Shown: positions 7,262-15,240, counted from the stretch's first letter. The stretch is DNA of 23,641 nucleotides from Candidatus Segatella albertsiae (GCA_002451555.1 DKCU01000118.1:1-23641), one strand, 5' to 3'. Numbers and translations: made by a program. The notes: generated by a model from the letters alone, not told the origin.

Positions 7262-9106
7262 CTAGCCTTCTATCTCAGCCAGTTCCAACCATCTCATTTC
7301 CTTCTCGTCAAGCTCGTCCTTGATGATAGGCAAGCGCTTGCTTTTCTCCGTCAATTCATCAACAGACAGCGTGCCACTGCAAAGAGCCTCCTCCAAGGCT
7401 TTCTGCTCGTTCTCCAGTTCCTTGATTTCCTTGGACAACTGCTCGAACTCACGTTTCTCCTTGAACGACATCTTGCGCTTGTTCTCATGGTTGGCATCAC
7501 GCTTGGCTGTGCCTGCGCCTCCATTACTTTCTGTCGCCCCCACAGTATTTGACTTCTGTTCCGGCTTGTTCTTGGAAACAGAAGCGTCAGAGGATTTCTG
7601 TTGCAGTTTACTCCACTCTCTATACTGGGTATAGTTACCCGGGAAGTCCTGAATCTCGCCCTCGCCCTTGAACACCAACAGGTGGTCAACCACCTTGTCC
7701 ATGAAATATCGGTCGTGGCTGACTACGATGACGCATCCAGCGAAATCTTGCAGATACTCCTCCAACACCTGAAGTGTCTGGATATCCAAGTCGTTGGTAG
7801 GCTCATCGAGCACCAAGAAGTTTGGATTTCTCATCAGCACCGTACAGAGATAGAGCTTGCGCTTCTCTCCACCGCTCAGTTTACTGACATAGTTGTGCTG
7901 CTCCTCTGGGGTAAACAAGAAAAACTGCAAGAATTGAGAAGCCGTCATGTGCTTGCCGTTCCCCAAGTCGATGTAGTCGGCGATTTCGGTAATCACATCT
8001 ATGACTTTCTGGTCCTCTCGGAACTTCAATCCCTCCTGCGAGAAATAACCAAAGCGTACAGTCTCGCCAATGTCAAACTTGCCCGAATCAGGCTGCACCT
8101 CACCCAGAAGCAGTTTGATGAAAGTCGATTTGCCCGTACCATTGTTTCCCACGATGCCCATCTTCTCGAATCGGGCAAAGTTATAGTAGAAATTGTCGAG
8201 GATAACCTTCTTCTTGCCACGGTCGTCAAAAGCCTTGCTCACATATTGACATTCAAATATCTTGCTTCCGATATAGACAGTGGAAGCTTTCAGACGCACC
8301 TGTCGCTCCTCAATTCTCTGCTTGGCCACTTTCTCCAACTCATAGAAAGCATCTTCCCTGTACCGAGCCTTGTGACCACGAGCCTGAGGCTGACGTCGCA
8401 TCCAGTCCAACTCTCGGCGATAAAGATTCTTCGAGTGTTGGATTTCAGCGCGCAGATTATCCATGCGCTCCTGTCTTTTCTCCAGATAGTAAGCATAGTT
8501 GCCTCGATAAGTATAGATGGTCTTGTCATCCAGTTCCAGGATGACATTGCATACCTTGTCGAGGAAGAATCGGTCGTGCGTGACCATGAATATCGTCTTG
8601 TTGCCACGGTTCAGATACCCTTCCAGCCACTCTATCATCTCCAAGTCGAGGTGGTTGGTAGGCTCATCGAGCATCAAGAAATCGGGCTCGTCGATAAGAA
8701 CGTTGGCAAGGGCCACACGCTTTTGCTGTCCACCGCTCAACTGTCCCATCGGCTGCTCCATATTGGAGATATGAAGCTGAGTCAAGATCTGGCGAGCTTT
8801 CAATATCTTCTCAGGATCGCCCTGGTGGTTGAAACAAGCCTCCAGCACGGTCTCATTCTCATCAAACTTCGGAGACTGCTCAAGGTATCCGACTTTCAAA
8901 TCGCGTCTATATATAATATCACCGCTCTCATGTCCCTCCTTGTCCATAAGCACAGACATCAAGGTTGATTTTCCCGTACCGTTGCGCGCCACGAGTCCCA
9001 CCTTCTGTCCCTCGGATATAGAAAAGGAAATTCCATCAAAAAGAACCTGTGCGCCAAATCGTTTGGTCAGGTTCTGAACGTCTAAATAGGGTACTTGATT
9101 TGCCAT
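7262..9106 (-). CDS. uup: ABC-F family ATPase, Uup-like
   Basis: A soluble twin-ATPase ABC-F protein, 614 aa, of the class that acts on ribosomes rather than in transport. The first nucleotide-binding domain has Walker A ARNGTGKST (40-48; Ala replaces the usual first Gly), signature LSGGQQKR (123-130) and Walker B FLMLDEPTNHLD (143-154). The inter-domain linker (about 205-275) carries ELDWMRRQPQARGHKARY. The second domain has Walker A GNNGTGKST (320-328), signature LSGGEKRK (410-417) and Walker B LVLDEPTNDLD (431-441). A Lys/Glu-rich coiled coil fills about 545-612, as in Uup. That coiled coil and the linker favour Uup over EttA. A TAACTTTG box lies 18 nt upstream of its ATG. Confidence 0.92.
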   Translation of the reverse strand: MANQVPYLDVQNLTKRFGAQVLFDGISFSISEGQKVGLVARNGTGKSTLMSVLMDKEGHESGDIIYRRDLKVGYLEQSPKFDENETVLEACFNHQGDPEKILKARQILTQLHISNMEQPMGQLSGGQQKRVALANVLIDEPDFLMLDEPTNHLDLEMIEWLEGYLNRGNKTIFMVTHDRFFLDKVCNVILELDDKTIYTYRGNYAYYLEKRQERMDNLRAEIQHSKNLYRRELDWMRRQPQARGHKARYREDAFYELEKVAKQRIEERQVRLKASTVYIGSKIFECQYVSKAFDDRGKKKVILDNFYYNFARFEKMGIVGNNGTGKSTFIKLLLGEVQPDSGKFDIGETVRFGYFSQEGLKFREDQKVIDVITEIADYIDLGNGKHMTASQFLQFFLFTPEEQHNYVSKLSGGEKRKLYLCTVLMRNPNFLVLDEPTNDLDIQTLQVLEEYLQDFAGCVIVVSHDRYFMDKVVDHLLVFKGEGEIQDFPGNYTQYREWSKLQQKSSDASVSKNKPEQKSNTVGATESNGGAGTAKRDANHENKRKMSFKEKREFEQLSKEIKELENEQKALEEALCSGTLSVDELTEKSKRLPIIKDELDEKEMRWLELAEIEG

Positions 9107-9123
9107 TTCTTATTTTTTGAGTA

Positions 9124-9155
9124 CAAAGTTATAGAAAAATATTGTAAAACACGAA
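9124..9155 (-). promoter_or_regulatory. Probable promoter of the ABC-F gene
   Basis: On the minus strand a perfect -7 box TAACTTTG lies at 9131-9124. Twenty nt upstream is TTCG (9155-9152), one base from the TTTG -33 element. The ATG at 9106 would have a leader of only about 10-13 nt. Confidence 0.65.
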
Positions 9156-9254
9156 AAAAATGAAGATGAATATGCACAAGAGCACAAAAAACACAGGTGA
9201 AGAGGCACTAGATGAGAAAAAAAACAGATTAATTTGCATAAGATAAGAAAAAAA

Positions 9255-9286
9255 TTTGGTAGAAAAGATTTTTTTGATTAACTTTG
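9255..9286 (+). promoter_or_regulatory. rho promoter, Bacteroidota consensus
   Basis: TTTG at 9255-9258, a 20-nt spacer, then TAACTTTG at 9279-9286: an exact match to the Bacteroides consensus. The start of transcription should be near 9291-9294, giving rho a leader of about 80 nt. This also rules out the ATG at 9256 as the rho start. Confidence 0.88.
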
Positions 9287-9308
9287 CAGTCGAATTTCAA
9301 TTCAATAT

Positions 9309-9329
9309 GTGTTTCTGTTCTAGAAACAC
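9309..9329 (+). promoter_or_regulatory. Hairpin in the rho mRNA leader
   Basis: GTGTTTCT (9309-9316) and AGAAACAC (9322-9329) form a perfect 8-bp stem with a 5-nt loop, GTTCT. It lies about 16 nt after the expected transcription start and 43 nt before the rho ATG. Rho genes are commonly autoregulated through the leader; whether this stem is involved is not known. Confidence 0.6.
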
Positions 9330-9372
9330 CTTATATTTCATCAAGAATCATATACAATATAACTATAAAATA

Positions 9373-11583
9373 ATGTATAGCAAAGACGAATTAACTTCTA
9401 GGAATGTCGCAGAATTAAAGGACATTGCTAAACAGATTGGCGCAAAGATTAAATCTAGCGACAACAAGGTGACCATTATTTATGCCATCCTTGACGCTCA
9501 GGCGGAAATGCCAACACCAGCACCTGCCAAAAGGAAGCGTGTGCGCATTTCAAAAAAAGAAGACAAAGTATATACTGTCAAGGGAAAGGATGGCGAGAAC
9601 TTTGACGTTATGAAAAACCAAGCTACAGGACCTGTTCATCAGCAGGAGCAACCTCTCTTTAAGGATATTACGCCAAATGCAGAGGCAGAGCAAAAACAGC
9701 CTGAAGAACCTGTGGATAAAGAACCCGCTAAGAAAACCAAGAAATCGACTTCTACAGCATCCGATTCCGAAACACCAGCAACAGAAGAGGCTGCTTTGGC
9801 TTCTTTCCCTAAGCATAGAGGAAGAAAGAGCAAGGCTGAGCTAGAGGCTATCGCCGCCGTCAAGGCCGCCGCCCTCAAGAAACAGCACGAAGAGAGAATG
9901 AACGCACAGGCAAGAGCTGAACAAGAAGCACAGGCTAACGAATCCAACAACGAGTTGGAAAATGCGCAAGATGACATACAAGGCCTTGCCTCCCAAGATT
10001 CAGCACAGGAAGCCAATGCTTCCGAGACAGCGACAGGAAACGCCGACGAAGCAACAGCAGCTGAAGCTACACAAGATGCAAACGAAAGCGAAGCTATTCC
10101 TGAGGCTTCCTTCGGTACAAGCGCAGATGGAAATGGAAACAAAGAGCTTATGGAACAGCTCCAAGCTAAAATGAACGCACAAAACGAGGAGAATTTGCCA
10201 TCCGACGACCCTGCCACCCAAAATTACGCACCTGCCTACAAGAAGACAGTACCAGCTTCTAAGAACATGGTCAATAACAGCAACGGCGTTTGGGCAGGAG
10301 ACCCTGGCGATGGCACGGACTTTATTCCTGTGGTAGATTTGCCTATCGAAGACCAAGCTGCCATTCCTACATTCGACATTTTCGATCGTCCTATGACACA
10401 TGCCAACGTGGAAACAACGATGGCACCTGTAAATAAGCAAGTCCAAGAGCCTCTCTACGACTTCAACAATATCATCAAGTCAAACGGTGTCTTGGAAGTG
10501 ATGCCTGACGGATATGGATTCTTACGTAGCAGCGACTACAATTACTTGTCTTCCCCAGACGATGTATATGTCTCTGTCAACTTCATCAAGAGATATGGAC
10601 TGAAGACAGGAGATGTCATCCAGTGCTGTGTTCGTCCTCCTCATGAGGGTGAGAAATACTTTCCACTGACTTCTATCGAAAAGATTAATGGCCGCGACCC
10701 TTCCGAGGTAAGAGACCGTGTGCCATTCGAGCATCTCACCCCTCTCTTCCCTGATGAGAAATTCAATCTGTGCGGTGATCCTAAGACCACCAATCTCAGC
10801 ACTCGCATCGTAGATTTGTTCTCCCCTATCGGAAAGGGACAGCGTGCGCTCATCGTGGCTCAGCCTAAGACTGGTAAGACCATCTTGATGAAAGACGTGG
10901 CGAATGCCATTGCCGCCAATCATCCAGAGGCCTACCTGATGATGCTCTTGATAGACGAGCGCCCTGAGGAGGTCACAGACATGGCTCGTACCGTTAATGC
11001 AGAAGTCATCGCTTCTACTTTCGACGAACCTGCCGAGCGTCATGTCAAGATTGCCGGCATCGTATTGGAAAAGGCAAAGCGCATGGTGGAGTGTGGTCAC
11101 GATGTCGTTATCTTCCTGGATTCCATCACTCGTTTGGCACGTGCCTACAACACGGTTGCTCCTGCCTCAGGCAAGGTGCTCACCGGTGGTGTCGATGCCA
11201 ATGCCTTGCAGAAACCTAAGCGTTTCTTTGGTGCTGCCCGCAACATCGAGGGTGGCGGTTCGCTCACCATTATCGCTACTGCATTGATTGATACTGGTAG
11301 TAAGATGGATGAAGTCATCTTCGAGGAGTTCAAGGGTACGGGTAACATGGAGTTGCAGTTGGATCGCTCCCTCAGCAACAAACGTATATTCCCTGCTGTC
11401 AACCTCGTGGCTTCTTCTACTCGTCGCGACGATCTCTTGCAAGACAAGACGACCCTCGACCGTATGTGGATTTTGCGCAAGTACATATCAGACATGAACT
11501 CTATAGAGGCTATGAATACCATACACAACAGCATGCAACGCACTCGCAACAACGAGGAGTTCTTGCTGTCCATGAACTCATAG
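9373..11583 (+). CDS. rho: Transcription termination factor Rho with long disordered insert
   Basis: Rho is the hexameric RNA helicase that ends transcripts. This one is 736 aa against about 419 in E. coli. The start is placed at 9373 because MYSKDELTSRNVAELKDIAK begins the Rho N-terminal domain and the promoter covers the earlier ATG at 9256. Residues about 50-360 are a low-complexity region rich in Ala, Glu, Gln, Asn and Lys. The RNA-binding cold-shock-like domain begins near 366 (GVLEVMPDGYGFLRS). The ATPase core has Walker A with K502 in QPKTGKT, Walker B D583 in VVIFLDSITRLARAYN, and the Q-loop/R-loop segment GGVDANALQKPKRFFGAARN. In Bacteroides thetaiotaomicron the equivalent disordered insert drives Rho phase separation and gut fitness (literature); the same role here is an inference. 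Confidence 0.97.
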   Translation: MYSKDELTSRNVAELKDIAKQIGAKIKSSDNKVTIIYAILDAQAEMPTPAPAKRKRVRISKKEDKVYTVKGKDGENFDVMKNQATGPVHQQEQPLFKDITPNAEAEQKQPEEPVDKEPAKKTKKSTSTASDSETPATEEAALASFPKHRGRKSKAELEAIAAVKAAALKKQHEERMNAQARAEQEAQANESNNELENAQDDIQGLASQDSAQEANASETATGNADEATAAEATQDANESEAIPEASFGTSADGNGNKELMEQLQAKMNAQNEENLPSDDPATQNYAPAYKKTVPASKNMVNNSNGVWAGDPGDGTDFIPVVDLPIEDQAAIPTFDIFDRPMTHANVETTMAPVNKQVQEPLYDFNNIIKSNGVLEVMPDGYGFLRSSDYNYLSSPDDVYVSVNFIKRYGLKTGDVIQCCVRPPHEGEKYFPLTSIEKINGRDPSEVRDRVPFEHLTPLFPDEKFNLCGDPKTTNLSTRIVDLFSPIGKGQRALIVAQPKTGKTILMKDVANAIAANHPEAYLMMLLIDERPEEVTDMARTVNAEVIASTFDEPAERHVKIAGIVLEKAKRMVECGHDVVIFLDSITRLARAYNTVAPASGKVLTGGVDANALQKPKRFFGAARNIEGGGSLTIIATALIDTGSKMDEVIFEEFKGTGNMELQLDRSLSNKRIFPAVNLVASSTRRDDLLQDKTTLDRMWILRKYISDMNSIEAMNTIHNSMQRTRNNEEFLLSMNS

Positions 11584-11629
11584 AAATATCTTTACATTTC
11601 AATAGCGAAAGGAAGGTGTTTCATAAGTC

Positions 11630-11753
11630 GGGCTGAAAGCCCATAAGCCTCAAGCCCAGGGCAACGCCCTGGGTAGATTATGCCAAACAAAGTTCGCCCT
11701 GAAAAGTCAAAAGCACTGACAACGAGTCGCTTTTGCCCTTTCAGGGCGAACTT
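11630..11753. repeat. Composite palindromic element, copy 3 (four-module, truncated)
   Basis: A is at 11630-11642, B (loop AAC) at 11655-11673, a degenerate C at 11696-11708 and C' at 11735-11747. 11690-11714 and 11729-11753 are inverted copies with two mismatches. The B' and C'' modules are missing. A-to-B, B-to-C and C-to-C' spacings (25, 41, 39) equal those of copy 2. It lies 46 nt after the rho stop, in the convergent gap with uxaC. Confidence 0.88.
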
Positions 11754-11783
11754 GTTTTTAACCTTCCCTAGGACCACTTTTAT

Positions 11784-11893
11784 TTTTTCCTGCGTAGGAA
11801 AAAATTTTTCCCTGGGCAGGAAAGAATTTTTCTCTGCGCAAGAAGCGATTCCTATCTGGGCTGAGAAGCATTCCTAAAAGCACAAGAAAAGTA
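11784..11893. repeat. Five 22-bp degenerate palindromic tandem units
   Basis: Units are 11784-11805, 11806-11827, 11828-11849, 11850-11871 and a weaker 11872-11893. The first is nearly a perfect palindrome (TTTTTCCT-GCGT-AGGAAAAA). Later units keep TCC/CTG...AGGAA- or AGAA-type arms with many substitutions. Together with the flanking repeats this accounts for most of the 485-bp gene-free stretch 11584-12068; I see no gene there. Confidence 0.8.
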
Positions 11894-11918
11894 TCTTCCC
11901 ATGGTAACAATGCAAAAA

Positions 11919-11957
11919 AATCCCTGGGCAGAACAAAGCGTTCATAGCCCAGGGATT
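11919..11957. repeat. 11-bp inverted repeat between rho and uxaC
   Basis: AATCCCTGGGC (11919-11929) and GCCCAGGGATT (11947-11957) are perfect inverted copies around a 17-nt loop. The arms resemble module B of the composite element and may be a decayed copy. On the plus strand the stem is followed by ATATC rather than a T-run; on the minus strand it is followed by TTTTTTTGCATTG, which would suit a terminator for uxaC transcripts, although 111 nt past the stop. Confidence 0.65.
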
Positions 11958-12006
11958 ATATCATTTATATATCAAGTAAGACATGACTATCGCCATGATT
12001 TTTTCT

Positions 12007-12078
12007 TACAATTCCTTCTACCAACAGAATTACAATTCCTACTTTTGATAGAATTACAATTCCTTCTATTAATAGAAC
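12007..12078. repeat. Three 24-bp tandem units overlapping the uxaC 3' end
   Basis: Units at 12007-12030, 12031-12054 and 12055-12078 share TACAATTCCT and a GAA end. Each holds a small palindrome; in the third it is perfect (TTCTATTAATAGAA, 12064-12077) and spans the uxaC stop codon at 12071-12069. The last 10 bp of the array are uxaC coding sequence. Confidence 0.9.
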
Positions 12079-13472
12079 TTGAAGTAGTTGCGTGCATTGT
12101 TGTATGAGATGTCCTCCACCATGCGAGAGAGGCTCTCCATATCGTTAGGCAACAAACCCTTCTCTACATCATTGCCCAAGAGGTTGCAGAGCAAACGACG
12201 GAAGTACTCATGACGTGGGTAGCTCAAGAATGAACGAGAGTCGGTCAACATACCAACAAATCGGCTCAAGAGACCCAATACTGACAAAGCGTTCATCTGC
12301 TTGGTCATACCATCAAGCTGGTCGTTGAACCACCAACCAGAACCAAACTGAATCTTGCCTGGGCAAGAACCATCCTGGAAGTTACCAAGCATAGTAGCGA
12401 TTACCTCGTTGGCACATGGGTTCAAGCAATAAAGAATGGTACGAGTCAACTTACCCTCTACATTCAACTCATTCAAGAAGTGGCTCATGGCACGAGCGGT
12501 TGTGAACTCACCGATAGAGTCGAAACCTGTATCAGCCCCAAGCTTGTTGTACATCAATGTGTTGTTGTCACGAATGGCACCATAGTGATACTGCTGGGTC
12601 CAGTCTGCAGCATGATCCATTTCAGCGCAAACCTTCAAGAAAGCATGCTTGTACTGACGAACCTCGACATCAGATAACTGCTGACCACGCATAGCCTTGG
12701 CAAAGATAGTCTCAATCTGAGAATCAGTATAAGGTTCATCATAGAACTCCTCGATACCATGGTCACTCAACTTGCAGCCATTCTCTGCAAAGAAGTCATG
12801 ACGCTTCTGGAGAGCATCCACCATATCCTGGAATGTAGTTACGGTAACTCCGGCAACCTCACCCAACTTATTCATATACTCTGCGAATTCAGGCTTCTCG
12901 ATATTCATCGCCTTGTCTGGACGCCAAGCAGGAATCATCTTGATTTCGAAACCACTCTCACGAGTCTGCTTGTGATAACGAAGGTCGTCGATAGGGTCGT
13001 CTGTCGTACAAACGCACTCTACATGATAACGGCGCATCAAGCCACGAGCACTATATTCAGGCAACTGCAATTTCTCATTGCACTCGTCGAAAATCTCACG
13101 AGCTGTCTTAGGGCTCAACTGCTTCTCGATACCGAAAGCTGTCTTCAGCTCCAAGTGAGTCCAATGATACAAAGGATTGCGGAATGTATAAGGAACAGTC
13201 TCTGCCCACTTCTCAAACTTCTCCCAATCTGTGGTGTCGGTACCAGTGCAGTATTTTTCATCTACACCATTGGTACGCATGGCACGCCACTTGTAGTGGT
13301 CACCACCCAACCAAAGTTCGGTAATGCTCTTGAACTTGTGGTCATTCGCTACCATCTCAGGGATTAAGTGACAGTGATAGTCGATGATTGGCATCTTAGC
13401 CGCATGATTGTGGAAAAGATCTTGCGCAGTCTTAGTCTCAAGCAAGAAATTTTCATCCATAAATTGTTTCAT
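12069..13472 (-). CDS. uxaC: Glucuronate isomerase UxaC
   Basis: UxaC converts D-glucuronate to D-fructuronate (and galacturonate to tagaturonate), the first step of hexuronate catabolism, in the cytoplasm. The 467-aa length matches the family. The N-terminal metal-binding HCH motif of the amidohydrolase-like fold is at H33 and H35 (PIIDYHCHL). Other family landmarks are ECVCTTDDPIDDL near 152-164, MIPAWRPDKA near 179-188, and the C-terminal GMLTDSRSFLSYPRHEYFRR. The neighbours are not other hexuronate genes; the upstream symporter might bring in a sugar acid, but that is a guess. It has its own consensus promoter with possible operators, consistent with substrate-controlled expression. The ATG at 13472 gives the usual family N-terminus (MKQFMDENFLLET). 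Confidence 0.97.
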   Translation of the reverse strand: MKQFMDENFLLETKTAQDLFHNHAAKMPIIDYHCHLIPEMVANDHKFKSITELWLGGDHYKWRAMRTNGVDEKYCTGTDTTDWEKFEKWAETVPYTFRNPLYHWTHLELKTAFGIEKQLSPKTAREIFDECNEKLQLPEYSARGLMRRYHVECVCTTDDPIDDLRYHKQTRESGFEIKMIPAWRPDKAMNIEKPEFAEYMNKLGEVAGVTVTTFQDMVDALQKRHDFFAENGCKLSDHGIEEFYDEPYTDSQIETIFAKAMRGQQLSDVEVRQYKHAFLKVCAEMDHAADWTQQYHYGAIRDNNTLMYNKLGADTGFDSIGEFTTARAMSHFLNELNVEGKLTRTILYCLNPCANEVIATMLGNFQDGSCPGKIQFGSGWWFNDQLDGMTKQMNALSVLGLLSRFVGMLTDSRSFLSYPRHEYFRRLLCNLLGNDVEKGLLPNDMESLSRMVEDISYNNARNYFKFY

Positions 13473-13547
13473 AATCGTATAGTAGTTTTTAAATGTTTTG
13501 CATTTTTACCATTCTTGATGAAGAAGTAGATTATCTTCATAACGTTG

Positions 13548-13579
13548 CAAAATTACTCGTTTTTTTTGAAACGACCAAA
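13548..13579 (-). promoter_or_regulatory. uxaC promoter, Bacteroidota consensus
   Basis: On the minus strand TTTG lies at 13579-13576, then a 20-nt spacer, then TAATTTTG at 13555-13548. This is an exact TTTG/TAnnTTTG match, with an expected leader of about 70 nt before the uxaC ATG. Confidence 0.85.
13558..13573. promoter_or_regulatory. Possible operator inside the uxaC promoter
   Basis: CGTTT (13558-13562), 6 nt, AAACG (13569-13573). The palindrome sits exactly in the spacer between the -33 and -7 boxes, where a bound repressor would block RNA polymerase. The protein that binds it is unknown. Confidence 0.4.
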
Positions 13580-13612
13580 CAATCCCAAGGAAAAATCAAG
13601 TAAAATTCACTC

Positions 13613-13626
13613 AAACGATTACGTTT
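13613..13626. promoter_or_regulatory. Possible upstream operator for uxaC
   Basis: AAACG-ATTA-CGTTT, with the same half-sites as 13558-13573 in the opposite order, 34 bp upstream of the -33 box. AAACG/CGTTT half-sites are common in LacI-family operators; assignment to a hexuronate regulator is an inference. Confidence 0.4.
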
Positions 13627-13713
13627 AGACTAATTCTTACACAAAAACGACAGATTAGCATTCGAGCAAGTTCCTTCCATCTGCTAGTTGGAGACCTTTG
13701 CCCGTTTCTATTT

Positions 13714-15159
13714 TCATACATTTACGGTTTCTCCACAACTCTTTTTTACAGAAGCAAGCCAAAGGCCTAAAAATGTCAATGCACCATTTAGCATGAGAAG
13801 TTCGTAGCCAAACTTATAACCCATAAACTGACTAGTTGCCGTATCCAAGGCAAAGCAGACTACAGGACTAGCCACCGCTATCCATGGTGTCGCCTTATCC
13901 TTGACTTGTCGATTCTTAGCAAAGATTCCGAAGGCAAACAGTCCCAGCAAAGGACCATAAGTATATGAGCAAAGGATATAGATGGCATCGATGACGCTTG
14001 TCGAGTTGATGGACTTAAACAAAATGATGAAGACAACAAACGAGAAGGCAATTAAGGCATGTACAAACTTACGTAGCCTTTCATCGCTTGGACGTTCGAA
14101 AACATCTATGCAAACGCTTGTCGTGATGGCGGTCATGGCAGAATCGGCACTGGAGAAACTTGCCGCCACGATTCCGATGGTGAAGAATATGATGACAGAG
14201 TCGCCGAGAATGCCAGAACTTGCGAACATCGGCAACAGGTCGTCAGGCGACTGAGGTATGGCAACGCCTTGTTTCTGCGACAGCATCAACAGAAGAATAC
14301 CCAACGACAAGAAAAGGAAGTTGGCAGGCACAAAGGCAAAGCCATAAGTACACATATCTTTCTGAGCCTCAGGCAAAGACTTGCACGTCAAGTTCTTTTG
14401 CATCATGTCCTGGTCTAGTCCGGTCATCACTATCACCACAAAGATACCACTGAGAAATTGTTTCCAAAAGTTTTGGCGAGATACGAAGTCGTCAAAGACA
14501 AAGATACGAGAATGAGCATCTTCCGAAATGGCTTGCCAGGCACTCGACAGCGTGAGGTCTAATGCGCCCATGGTATGTGCAATAATAAGAACAAGAGCCG
14601 TAAACATACAGCAAGTTTGAAAAGTATCGGTCCAAACGAGTGTCTTGATGCCCCCTTTGTTGGTGTAAAGCCAAATCAAGAATACCATGATAGGAACTGT
14701 TATCCAGAAAGGAATGTTCATCTGGTCGAAGACAAAATTCTGGAGGATGATACATACGACATAGAAGCGCACAGCTGCCCCTGTAACCTTGGACAACAGA
14801 AAAAAGGACGCTCCCGTCTTATAGCTTCTCTTGCCAAGTCTATATTTAAGATAGGTATAGATAGTGGTAAGATGATACTTATAATAAATAGGTAGAAGCA
14901 CAAACGCCACGACAAAATAGCCCACGATGAAACCGATGCACATCTGCAGGTAGGTCATATCGGTCTTGATGACCATGCCAGGCACACTCACAAAAGTAAT
15001 GCCGCTGATAGACGCCCCCACCATCCCGAAAGCCACCATATACCATGGCGAACGGTTGTTGCCCCGATAAAACGTTTCGTTGTTAGCACTGCGGGAGGTC
15101 ATTTTACTGAAAATCAGTAAGACGCTGAAGTAAGCCAATATCGTGAGAAGTATAAGCAT
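13714..15159 (-). CDS. Sodium:solute symporter family (SSS) transporter
   Basis: A 481-aa inner-membrane transporter of the SSS family, which couples uptake of sugars, amino acids, sialic acid or similar solutes to sodium. I count about 12-13 hydrophobic segments, starting at residue 1 with no cleavable signal. Landmarks are GMVGASISGITFVSVPGMV (about 45-63), TIYTYLKYRLGKRSY (about 99-113) and the late FFTIGIVAASFSSADSAMTAITTSVCIDV, which resembles the family's sodium-site helix with paired serines. The substrate cannot be assigned. It is 113 nt after the mltF stop and 241 nt before uxaC, which has its own promoter. A 13-bp repeat array ends three nt before its ATG. Confidence 0.92.
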   Translation of the reverse strand: MLILLTILAYFSVLLIFSKMTSRSANNETFYRGNNRSPWYMVAFGMVGASISGITFVSVPGMVIKTDMTYLQMCIGFIVGYFVVAFVLLPIYYKYHLTTIYTYLKYRLGKRSYKTGASFFLLSKVTGAAVRFYVVCIILQNFVFDQMNIPFWITVPIMVFLIWLYTNKGGIKTLVWTDTFQTCCMFTALVLIIAHTMGALDLTLSSAWQAISEDAHSRIFVFDDFVSRQNFWKQFLSGIFVVIVMTGLDQDMMQKNLTCKSLPEAQKDMCTYGFAFVPANFLFLSLGILLLMLSQKQGVAIPQSPDDLLPMFASSGILGDSVIIFFTIGIVAASFSSADSAMTAITTSVCIDVFERPSDERLRKFVHALIAFSFVVFIILFKSINSTSVIDAIYILCSYTYGPLLGLFAFGIFAKNRQVKDKATPWIAVASPVVCFALDTATSQFMGYKFGYELLMLNGALTFLGLWLASVKKSCGETVNV

Positions 15160-15162
15160 TGC

Positions 15163-15240
15163 GTTCTTTTTATGAGTTCTTTTTATGAGTTCTACTGATG
15201 AATCCTATTAAGGAGTTCTACTTATGAGTCCTATTAATTA
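15163..15240 (-). repeat. Six 13-bp tandem units just upstream of the symporter start
   Basis: Units are 15163-15175, 15176-15188, 15189-15201, 15202-15214, 15215-15227 and 15228-15240. The first two are identical (GTTCTTTTTATGA); the others drift (GTTCTACTGATGA, ATCCTATTAAGGA, GTTCTACTTATGA, GTCCTATTAATTA). The array lies within the 113-bp mltF-symporter gap and stops three nt before the symporter ATG. Confidence 0.9.

Noticed and set aside
7601..8968. Long open frame antisense to the ABC-F gene (455 codons)
   Set aside because: The minus-strand ABC-F protein with both Walker A motifs and signatures fully explains this region; the opposite frame has no promoter and no known motif.
9256..9372. 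Longer rho start at 9256, adding 39 residues
   Set aside because: This ATG overlaps the consensus rho promoter (TTTG at 9255-9258) and lies upstream of the predicted transcription start. The Rho N-terminal domain begins at the ATG at 9373.
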